Below are positions 1 to 5,897 of a DNA stretch of 6,747 bases, one piece after another (the stretch's first letter is position 1; each line of letters begins with the position of its first letter). Below the pieces are notes generated by a model. It saw only the letters and a list, made by a program, of their open reading frames with translations. It was not told the origin of the DNA and ran no database searches. Origin of the DNA: an uncultured Alphaproteobacteria bacterium (GTDB taxonomy: Bacteria; Pseudomonadota; Alphaproteobacteria; CAKMZR01); assembly GCA_929200455.1 (NCBI GenBank), contig CAKMZR010000089.1:1-6747 (forward strand), read 5' to 3'. The position numbers were made by a program, and so were the translations under genes.

Positions 1-2470
1 TGAGGGTGAGGGCACCGCCGCTTCCAAGAACGCCTGATTTGATTTTTGAACCGCCCTCGTAGATATTGACGGTATAGCCTGCGACGCCGCCGGTTATGGA
101 GATGGTCGGGGTGTTGTCGTTGATGAGGCTTCCCCCCCTGACAAGAGCGATGGATGGTGTTTCTGTGGGTTTTGATGCGACGCTATCGGCTTCTGTGGAG
201 AGGACGATATTTTGATTTCCGGCGAGGTCTTGGAAGGCTCCTGCCTCGAAGGAGACGAGATAGTTTCCGGTGTTGGGGAGGGGGTTTGCAAGGACGATGG
301 TGAGGAGGTTGTTGGAGGCGGTGATGGAAGTGACGGCGAGATCGACAAGGGTTCCATGCTTTCGGACATGGATTTTGCTTTTGTCGAGGGCTGAAGGATT
401 GATGTTTTCGGAAAGGGTGACGGTGAGTGTTTTTTTGTCTGGGGCGATGGTGAGGGCATTGCCTCCTGTAGCCAAAGCGGGAACTTGAGTATCGAGGGTG
501 AAGGAGAGGGGTAAGCTTGTTTGGGTTCCTTCGCCGGCGGAATTTTGGAATTTTGCGGTGAGGGTGTAGACTTTGTCGGTTGAGAGCGTGTCGAGGGTGA
601 GGGTGAGGGCACCGCCGCTTCCAAGAACGCCTGATTTGATTTTTGAGCCGCTCTCGTAGATGTTAACGGTGTAGCCTGCAAGTCCACCGGATACGGAGAG
701 GGTAGGGGTATTGTCATTGATGAGACTCCCTCCCCCGACAAGAGCGATGGAGGGTGTTTCTGTGGGTTTTACGACGATGCTATCGGCTTCGGTGGAGAGG
801 ACGATATTTTGATTTCCTGCGGGGTCTTGGAAGGCCCCGGCGTCGAAGGAGACGAGATAATCTCCGGAGGCGGAGATGGGGTTGGTGAGTACGATGGTAA
901 GCGTATTGTTGGAGACGGTGACGGAAGTGATGGCGAGATCAACAGAGGTTCCATGCTTTCGGACATGGATTTTGCTTTTGTCGAGGGCTGAGGGATTGAT
1001 GTTTTCGGAAAGGGTGACGGTGAGTGTTTTTTTGTCAGAATTGATTGTGAGGGCATTGCCTCCTGTGACCAAAGTGGGGGCTTGAGTATCGAGGGTGAAG
1101 GAGAGGGGTAAGCTTGTTTGGGTTCCTTCGCCGTTTGTATTTTCGAATTTTGCGGTAAGCGTGTAGGCTTTGTCGGTTGCGAGTGTATCGAGGGTGAGGG
1201 TGAGTGTGCCGCCGGTTCCAAGAACGCCTGACTTGATTTTTGAGTCACCCTCGTAGATGTTGACGGTGTAGCCTGCAAGTCCACCGGATACGGAGATGTC
1301 GGGTGTATTGTCATTGGTGAGGTTTCCGCCTCTCAGAAGAGAAATGATGGGAGTGGCGGTAGGCTTGCTGTTGGCATCGGTGGAGATGGGGTCTGCTTCG
1401 GTGGAAAGAGAGATGTTTTGATTTCCTGCGGGGTCTTGGAAGGCCCCGGCGTCGAAGGAGACGAGATAATTTCCGGTGAGGGCGATGGGGTTTGCAAGGA
1501 CGATGGTGAGTGTATTGTTGGAGGCGGTGACGGAAGTAATGGCGAGATCGACAGAAGTTCCTTGTTTGCGGACATGGATTTTGCTTTGGACGAGAGAGGA
1601 GGGATTGATGTTTTCGGAAAGGGTGACGGTGAAAGTTTTTTTGTCTGCGGCTATGGCGAGATCATTGCTTCCTGTGCTGAGAGCGGGAGCCTTGGTATCG
1701 AGGGTGAATGTGAGGGACGAGCTTGTTTGGGTTCCTTCGCCGGCTGTATTTTGGAATTTTGCGGTGAGGGTATAGGCTTTGTCGGTTGCGAGTGTGTCGA
1801 GGGTGAGGGTGAGGGTGCCGTCGGCTTTAAGGACTCCTGATTTGATTTTTGAGCCACTCTCGTAGATATTGACGGTATAGCCTCCAACGCCGCCGGATAT
1901 GGAGAGGGTAGGGGTGTTGTCGTTGGTGAGGCTTCCGCCTCCCACGAGAGCGATAGAGGGTGTTTCGGAAGGGGGATTGTTTGGGTTTTCGCCCTCCTTG
2001 GTGACGGTATCGAGTTCGGTGGTGAGGGGTTCGTTTCTATTTCCTGAGAGGTCTGAGAAGGCTGATTTTTCGAATTTCACATAGTATTTTCCCGAGCTGC
2101 TGATGGGATTTGCGAGTGTGATGGTGATGATGTTTCTGTATGAGGATACGCTTTCTATGGAAAGAGGGGTATCGCTTCCGCTTTTGAAGACGAATATTTT
2201 GTCTTTGACAAGAGAGGAGTCCGCGACATGTTCTGAGAGTGTCACGGAGATATTTTTTTTGTCATTATTGATGACGAGTGCATTGCTTGGAGATTGGAGT
2301 GTTGGGGCTCGTGTATCTATTGTGCGTCCGCCTCCGCTGCCACCAAAAAACCCACCCCCGCTGGTGCCGCCTCCGCACCCCCCGAGGGAGAAGAGGGCGA
2401 GGGAGAGTGCGGTAAGTGAGAGGGAATAGCGAGACTGAATTGTTCTCTTGGGGGGGTTAAATATTTTCAT
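1..2470 (-). CDS. Ig-like repeat lipoprotein, alternating A and B domains (3' end off window)
   Basis: The reading frame is open from an ATG at 2468-2470 to the left edge (823 codons, no stop), so the C-terminus is missing. Residues 1-31 form a lipoprotein signal peptide with basic residues at 8, 9 and 14, a Leu/Ser/Ala-rich core and lipobox LGG-C32. A Gly/Ser linker runs to about 54. Then come four type A domains (about 55-169, 263-372, 466-571, 665-770), each with an SEN-like strand and a DxxGNxN loop, alternating with four type B domains (170-262, 373-465, 572-664, 771 onward), each with an NDNTP turn and GYTVNIYE strand. A resembles SwmB/Big_5 folds and B resembles Big_13; these are matches by motif, not by search. 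The start is the first ATG after an in-frame TAG at 2483-2485, and no Shine-Dalgarno precedes it. The product is probably an outer-membrane-anchored fibre or adhesin; the exact role is unknown. Confidence 0.9.
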   Translation of the reverse strand, partial: MKIFNPPKRTIQSRYSLSLTALSLALFSLGGCGGGTSGGGFFGGSGGGRTIDTRAPTLQSPSNALVINNDKKNISVTLSEHVADSSLVKDKIFVFKSGSDTPLSIESVSSYRNIITITLANPISSSGKYYVKFEKSAFSDLSGNRNEPLTTELDTVTKEGENPNNPPSETPSIALVGGGSLTNDNTPTLSISGGVGGYTVNIYESGSKIKSGVLKADGTLTLTLDTLATDKAYTLTAKFQNTAGEGTQTSSSLTFTLDTKAPALSTGSNDLAIAADKKTFTVTLSENINPSSLVQSKIHVRKQGTSVDLAITSVTASNNTLTIVLANPIALTGNYLVSFDAGAFQDPAGNQNISLSTEADPISTDANSKPTATPIISLLRGGNLTNDNTPDISVSGGLAGYTVNIYEGDSKIKSGVLGTGGTLTLTLDTLATDKAYTLTAKFENTNGEGTQTSLPLSFTLDTQAPTLVTGGNALTINSDKKTLTVTLSENINPSALDKSKIHVRKHGTSVDLAITSVTVSNNTLTIVLTNPISASGDYLVSFDAGAFQDPAGNQNIVLSTEADSIVVKPTETPSIALVGGGSLINDNTPTLSVSGGLAGYTVNIYESGSKIKSGVLGSGGALTLTLDTLSTDKVYTLTAKFQNSAGEGTQTSLPLSFTLDTQVPALATGGNALTIAPDKKTLTVTLSENINPSALDKSKIHVRKHGTLVDLAVTSITASNNLLTIVLANPLPNTGNYLVSFEAGAFQDLAGNQNIVLSTEADSVASKPTETPSIALVRGGSLINDNTPTISITGGVAGYTVNIYEGGSKIKSGVLGSGGALTL
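2..478 (-). repeat. A-B repeat unit 4 of the left gene (cut by window edge)
   Basis: Residues 665-823. A complete A domain is followed by the first part of a B domain (to the end of the SKIKSGVLGSGGALTL strands), where the window stops. Bases 1-49 are identical to 598-646 in unit 3, an offset of exactly 597 bp, so the array was probably extended by recent duplication or homogenised by gene conversion. Confidence 0.88.
479..1075 (-). repeat. A-B repeat unit 3 of the left gene (199 residues)
   Basis: Residues 466-664, exactly 597 bp from the matching points of unit 4. It is nearly identical to unit 4 at DNA level over most of its length, including the A-domain segment around 950-1035 that matches 353-438 with about one difference. 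The B part has YTVNIYESG beginning at residue 600. Confidence 0.88.
1076..1684 (-). repeat. A-B repeat unit 2 of the left gene (203 residues)
   Basis: Residues 263-465, 609 bp. It carries TLSENINPSSLV in the A part and NLTNDNTP with GYTVNIYE at residue 400 in the B part. It is four residues longer than units 3 and 4, the extra length lying in the A-to-B linker (DPISTDANSKPTATP), which is the least conserved stretch. Confidence 0.85.
1685..2308 (-). repeat. A-B repeat unit 1 of the left gene (208 residues)
   Basis: Residues 55-262. This is the most divergent unit. Its A domain (with the strand SVTLSEHV and the motif DLSGNRN) is closer to the first A domain of the middle gene than to the later A domains of its own protein. 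Its B domain is like the other units, with TNDNTP at the start and GYTVNIYE at residue 197. Boundaries follow the A/B domain junctions and are approximate. Confidence 0.8.
2375..2470 (-). other. Lipoprotein signal peptide and lipobox of the left gene
   Basis: Thirty-one residues precede Cys32 (codon 2375-2377). The n-region carries Lys8, Arg9 and Arg14. The h-region is SLSLTALSLALFSL, and the cleavage site is LGG-C, a good signal peptidase II site. Residue +2 is Gly, not the Asp that retains E. coli lipoproteins in the inner membrane, so outer-membrane sorting is the natural expectation. The same pattern (LSLxALxLALFSxxGC) occurs in the middle gene. Confidence 0.85.
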
Positions 2471-2486
2471 GAGGGATAGTATCTAA

Positions 2487-2512
2487 ATTATAACACGAGG
2501 GTATTATAACAC
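2487..2512 (-). repeat. Direct repeat of GTGTTATAAT, 16-bp period
   Basis: The 10-mer GTGTTATAAT occurs at 2503-2512 and 2487-2496 on the minus strand, with starts 16 bp apart. Each copy contains the extended -10 sequence. It could mark duplicated promoters or a binding site repeated about one and a half helical turns apart. Confidence 0.75.
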
Positions 2513-2530
2513 TTTATATTGGAATATGAA
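2487..2530 (-). promoter_or_regulatory. Putative promoter(s) with two extended -10 elements
   Basis: On the minus strand, TATAAT occurs at 2503-2508 and again at 2487-2492, each preceded by TG plus one base (TGTTATAAT), a perfect extended -10. For the upstream copy, TTCATA at 2525-2530 lies 16 bp away and matches TTGACA at four of six positions. The second -10 has no clear -35. It would give a leader of only about 10 nt before the ATG at 2470. This assumes a sigma70-like consensus; the organism is unknown. Confidence 0.5.
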
Positions 2531-2576
2531 ATGCGATAATAAATATAAGATGCCGGATGTGGGTCTTGTTTAATTT

Positions 2577-3329
2577 TTATGCAATGTTATTGAGGTGTGA
2601 GTCGAAGGAAGTGCCGAGGAGGAAGTCTTCGTAGGGTTCAGGGAGTGCGTCGAAGGATGGAGTGACGATGGTGGCGGCATCGTCGACTTCGACGGTGAGG
2701 GAAGAGGAGTAGGGAGTGCCTTTATTGTAGGCGGTGACTTGGAGAGTGACGGTTCCGATGGGGAGAGGTTTGGCAAGCGAGATGGAAGTGGAGGTTTCTC
2801 CTAAGGAGATATAGCCGTGGCCGATTTCGAGGATTTGGTCTTTGATATGGATGGCGACGGTGCTGTCGCTGAGTCCTGTAATTTTGAGGGTGATGGGATT
2901 TTGAGGGGATCCTTTAGGAATGATAGGTTTTGCGTCTCTGAGCAGTGTATCGTTGATAGCGGAGATGAAGAATGTGGGTTTTTTTATGGTGATGATATCG
3001 ATTTCTGTGTGTACATTTTGTTCGAGGAAAGATTCATAGTTTTTGACTTTTAGTGATTTTTTGTCGAAGGAGACACGAAACCGCCCGCCTTTAGAGACGT
3101 CTTCGAAGAGTTGTATTTTTAGGATATTATTCTGGACGGAAGCGAAGGTTGAGAGGAGGAGTGTTCCGCTTCCTAATTTTGAGTTGAGGTTATTTCCTGT
3201 ATAGACTTTTATGCCTTGTGAATTTTCTATGGAGATATTGTGGTTGAAAGAGACGGAAAGAGATCGGAGGGTGAGATCGACAACGAGAGCACCATTTTCT
3301 GGGTCTTTTTTGAGTTGGAGAGGTTCTAG
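2577..3329 (-). other. Conserved C-terminal module, copy in the middle gene
   Basis: Residues 598-847. It aligns end to end with the C-terminus of the right gene. Shared blocks include NVHTE, FFISAINDT, TGLSDST, TSTSISLAK, IVTPSFD and YEDxLLG. It has no GYTVNIYE or TNDNTP motif, so it differs from the generic repeats. Its position at the extreme C-terminus of two paralogs suggests a distal tip or partner-binding head; that is inference. Confidence 0.75.
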
Positions 3330-5120
3330 GAAATCGTCGCTAGAGATGGTGAAGGCATTTGTTGTTTCTTGGATGTTGGTATTTCCTGCGTTATCTGAGA
3401 CGGCTCCTGCATTGAAGATGAAGTGATAGTTTCCTATTCTGCTGATGGCTTCTGTGAGGGAGACGAAGACAAGACTTCCTTCGGCATGGATATTTCTGAT
3501 GGGGAGGAAGGGCGCGTCTCCTGATGAGATTTTTTTTTGTATAAAGATTTTGCTTGTATCGATGGAATTGATATTTTCTGAGAAGGTGAGGGTGAAGACT
3601 TGGGGACTTTTTTTGTCGAAGACGGGAGCGATACTTTTGTTGAGGGAGGGGGGTGTTGTGTCATCTGGATTTGGGTTTTTGGAGACGGATTGTATATTTT
3701 GGATTTCGGTGGAGAGTGTGACGGTATTTTTATTTCCTGCGTTATCTGAGACGGCCCCTGGAGCTAATTTTACGAGATAGACTCCTTTTTTTTGGATAGG
3801 ATTTTCGAGTGTGAAGGTGACGGTATGATTATTTTTCGTGTGATGGCTTATGGCAAACGAGAGGGAGGTTTCGAACTGGACGAAGGAGACGAGTGATAGG
3901 TTGATGGTGTTGACATGTTCGGAAAAGACGACGATGAGTGATTTGTTGTCGGAAGAGATGAGTAGATTTTTTCCGTCGGAAGTGAGTGCGGGAGGTGTAT
4001 TGTCGACGGTGAAGGTGAAGGCGGGTGAAGAGAGGACACTTTCTCCATATTGATTTTGGAATTTTGCGGTGAGGACGTGGGTTCCATTGCTGAGGGGTAT
4101 TTCGAGGAAGATGGTTGTAGGTATTTGGGAGTCATTTATTTTTTTGGAAGCGATTTTCACGTTGTTTGTATAGATATTGACGGTATGTCCGGCGCGTCCA
4201 TTTTTGATTATGATTTGCGGTGTGGAATATTTTGTGAGGGTATCGGACACGCCTCCTAAGAGTGAGAGAGCGGGAATATTGGAGGGAGGAGAAGTTGTTG
4301 GAGAGATTTTATCGATTTCTGTGGAGAGGTTTTCGTTTTGATTTCCGCTGAGGTCTTGGAAGGCACCGGTTTTGAGGGAAACGAAATAGAATCCGTTTTG
4401 GTCTGCGGGTTGGGAGAGTGTGATGGTGAGTATATTTTTGTTTGATGAGACGGATTGTATTTTGAGGTTTCCGATGATGCCTTGTCTTTGGACGATTATT
4501 TTTTCTTGGACGAGGGAGTCTGGGTCGATGTTTTCTGAGAGGGTGACGGTAAAGACTTTGGCGTCAGAGCTGATGGAGAGTGCATTTGTGGGATTGATCA
4601 AGGAAGGAGGGGAACTGTCGAGTCTATTGGCGAGATCGGTTTCTGTGAAGAAGAGATTGTTTTGATTATCTGCGAGGTCTTTGAGAGCCCCTTGTTTAAA
4701 TTGGACGTAGTATTTTTTGTTTGTGTCTGCGGCTTTTGTGAGAACGATGGTGACGGAGTTTTTGGAAGAGGAGACACGTTCTATGGGGAGGGGATTGGTT
4801 GTCCCGCTTTGGAGGACGAGGATTTTGCTTTTGACGAGGGAGTCTGGATTGATGCTTTCTGAAAGGGTGACGGTGAATGTTTTGGCATCAGAACTGATGC
4901 TGAGAGCGTTTCCTCCTGGGTGCAAAGAGGGAGGTGTTGTATCGGAATTTTGGTCTCCACCGTTGCTGCTGCCGCCACCACCGCCACCGCCTCCGCCGCA
5001 TCCATTGATGGAGAAAAGAGCAAGGGTGAGAGCGGCAAGTGAGAGGGGGGGATATGGAGAAAGTGCACGGTTTACGTGAGGGTGTTTTGGGTTTTGTTTT
5101 TTGGGTTGAGGCGGGGACAT
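2577..5120 (-). CDS. Ig-like multidomain lipoprotein, complete (847 aa)
   Basis: This is a complete gene, ATG 5118-5120 to TAA 2577-2579. Residues 1-40 are a proline-rich, basic n-region (Lys7, Lys8, Lys12, Arg18) and a hydrophobic core (LSLAALTLALFSI) ending in lipobox ING-C41, followed by nine glycines. Type A Ig-like domains lie at about 61-170, 171-281, 376-488 and 489-597, with one divergent type B domain at 282-375 that lacks the DNTP turn but keeps HTVNIY and LTAKFQN. Residues 598-847 form the C-terminal module shared with the right gene: an A-like domain (GIKVYTG, FRVSFD), a B-like domain beginning FFISAINDT, and an acidic tail with YEDFLLG. It lies 12 bp after the right gene, so the two are probably co-transcribed. 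No Shine-Dalgarno precedes the ATG; a GTG at codon 16 is a weaker alternative. No enzymatic motif is visible, and a surface structural or adhesive role is inferred. Confidence 0.93.
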   Translation of the reverse strand: MSPPQPKKQNPKHPHVNRALSPYPPLSLAALTLALFSINGCGGGGGGGGGSSNGGDQNSDTTPPSLHPGGNALSISSDAKTFTVTLSESINPDSLVKSKILVLQSGTTNPLPIERVSSSKNSVTIVLTKAADTNKKYYVQFKQGALKDLADNQNNLFFTETDLANRLDSSPPSLINPTNALSISSDAKVFTVTLSENIDPDSLVQEKIIVQRQGIIGNLKIQSVSSNKNILTITLSQPADQNGFYFVSLKTGAFQDLSGNQNENLSTEIDKISPTTSPPSNIPALSLLGGVSDTLTKYSTPQIIIKNGRAGHTVNIYTNNVKIASKKINDSQIPTTIFLEIPLSNGTHVLTAKFQNQYGESVLSSPAFTFTVDNTPPALTSDGKNLLISSDNKSLIVVFSEHVNTINLSLVSFVQFETSLSFAISHHTKNNHTVTFTLENPIQKKGVYLVKLAPGAVSDNAGNKNTVTLSTEIQNIQSVSKNPNPDDTTPPSLNKSIAPVFDKKSPQVFTLTFSENINSIDTSKIFIQKKISSGDAPFLPIRNIHAEGSLVFVSLTEAISRIGNYHFIFNAGAVSDNAGNTNIQETTNAFTISSDDFLEPLQLKKDPENGALVVDLTLRSLSVSFNHNISIENSQGIKVYTGNNLNSKLGSGTLLLSTFASVQNNILKIQLFEDVSKGGRFRVSFDKKSLKVKNYESFLEQNVHTEIDIITIKKPTFFISAINDTLLRDAKPIIPKGSPQNPITLKITGLSDSTVAIHIKDQILEIGHGYISLGETSTSISLAKPLPIGTVTLQVTAYNKGTPYSSSLTVEVDDAATIVTPSFDALPEPYEDFLLGTSFDSHLNNIA
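4971..4997 (-). repeat. GGN run coding nine glycines after the lipid cysteine
   Basis: Residues 42-50 are all Gly, encoded by mixed GGC, GGA and GGT codons, then SSNGG. The run probably acts as a flexible tether between the lipid anchor and the first Ig-like domain. Because the codons are mixed, slippage would be slower than in a pure repeat. Confidence 0.85.
4998..5120 (-). other. Lipoprotein signal peptide and lipobox of the middle gene
   Basis: Forty residues precede Cys41 (codon 4998-5000). The n-region is long (about 24 residues, rich in Pro, Lys and His), the core is LSLAALTLALFSI and the site is ING-C. Asn at -2 is uncommon in lipoboxes, but Ile at -3 and Gly at -1 fit. The DNA of the core (about 5010-5048) is clearly related to that of the left gene (about 2388-2426). 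Confidence 0.8.
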
Positions 5121-5132
5121 TTCGAAGGAGGA
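5121..5132 (-). other. 12-bp junction between right and middle genes
   Basis: On the coding strand the spacer between TAA and ATG reads TCCTCCTTCGAA. It is pyrimidine-rich and contains no AGGAG-type Shine-Dalgarno sequence. Such a short gap supports co-transcription, and translation of the middle gene may rely on re-initiation by ribosomes finishing the right gene. Confidence 0.65.
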
Positions 5133-5897
5133 TTAGAGGGTGTCGTAGTATGAGCTGGGGGATACTCCGAGGAGGGAGTCTTCATAGTTATTTTCGAGAG
5201 CGAGTAGGAAGTGTTCGTCGTCGTCAAAGGAGGGCGTGACGATGACGGTGGAAGCATCTACGAGGACATCGAGGGAAGAGAGGTACGCTATGCCTTTATG
5301 ATTTGCGATGATTTGGAGTGTGACATTTCCGGTGGGAAGGGCTTTTGCGAGGGAGATGGAGGTAGAAGTTTTGTCTGAAGCGATATATCCGGACCCGATG
5401 GCGAGAGCTTGATCTTTGATTTTGATGGAGATGGTGCTATCGCTGAGTCCTGTGACTTCGATGGAGATAGCTTTTTCTTTAGAGCCGGTGGGAATGGTCG
5501 GTTTTGTATCTTTGAGAGGTGTATCGTTGATGGCGGAGATGAAGAAGGGTTTTGTGGGAGCGATATCGACTTCTGTGTGAACATTTCTTGCAAGGAGAGT
5601 AGAGTTTTCGGAACTTTTGATGGAGTTTTTGTCGAAGTCGACCCGAAATTTTGTTCCTTTGGTGATGTTTGAGGAGAGTTGGATTTTGACGGTATTATTT
5701 TCGACACTGAGTGAAGTATTGGAGACGAGGGTTCCTGTTCCGATAGTGGCTTTGAGAAGGGAGCCGGTGTAGACTTTGACGCCGGATGGGGCTGCGATGG
5801 TGATATTTTGGTTGAAGGAGATGATGAGGGTATTGAGATGGGTATCGACGGTGAGTGCTCCATCTGAGGGGTCGAGTTTGAGTTCGACGGGAGGGAA
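5133..5897 (-). other. Conserved C-terminal module, copy in the right gene
   Basis: The last 254 residues of the right gene. An A-like domain (GVKVYTG, FRVDFD) is followed by a B-like domain opening with FFISAINDT, then IVTPSFD and a tail holding two related pieces, DEHFLLALE and YEDSLLGVS. The tail is slightly longer than in the middle gene, where only one such piece is present. Homology with the middle gene continues upstream into the preceding A domain (AGNTN..TTN versus AGNTN..NTN). Confidence 0.75.

Larger units (their letters stand above)
2471..2576 (-). promoter_or_regulatory. AT-rich intergenic region upstream of the left gene
   Basis: These 106 bp separate the middle gene's TAA stop from the left gene's ATG and are much more AT-rich than the flanking coding DNA. 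Read on the minus strand they hold two TGTTATAAT elements (see the promoter entry). No convincing rho-independent terminator is present after the middle gene: the best inverted repeat is only AAGA/TCTT around 2546-2566 with a 13-base loop and no following T tract. Read-through from upstream is therefore possible. Confidence 0.6.

Noticed and set aside
212..1840. Gly/Glu/Asp-rich plus-strand frames such as 212-394, 809-991 and 1418-1840
   Set aside because: They are antisense shadows of the same repeats, with no promoter or ribosome-binding site pattern of their own and acidic low-complexity translations.
94..1887. Ser/Pro-rich minus-strand frames at 94-741, 769-1314, 1333-1575 and 1651-1887
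   Set aside because: They recur with the 597-bp repeat and are out of phase with the frame that encodes the signal peptide and Ig-like domains. They resemble each other only because the DNA is repeated.
1..2308. CRISPR-like array suggested by regularly spaced repeats
   Set aside because: The repeat period is about 600 bp and each unit is fully coding for two Ig-like domains. There are no short repeats with unique spacers.
2540..2576. Possible terminator after the middle gene
   Set aside because: Only a 4-bp AAGA/TCTT stem with a 13-base loop can be drawn, with no T tract on the correct side.
5121..5132. TCCTCCTT in the leader of the middle gene, which matches the 16S rRNA 3' tail core
   Set aside because: It has the polarity of the anti-Shine-Dalgarno, not of a Shine-Dalgarno, so it cannot pair with 16S rRNA as a binding site. 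It is probably chance in C-rich DNA.
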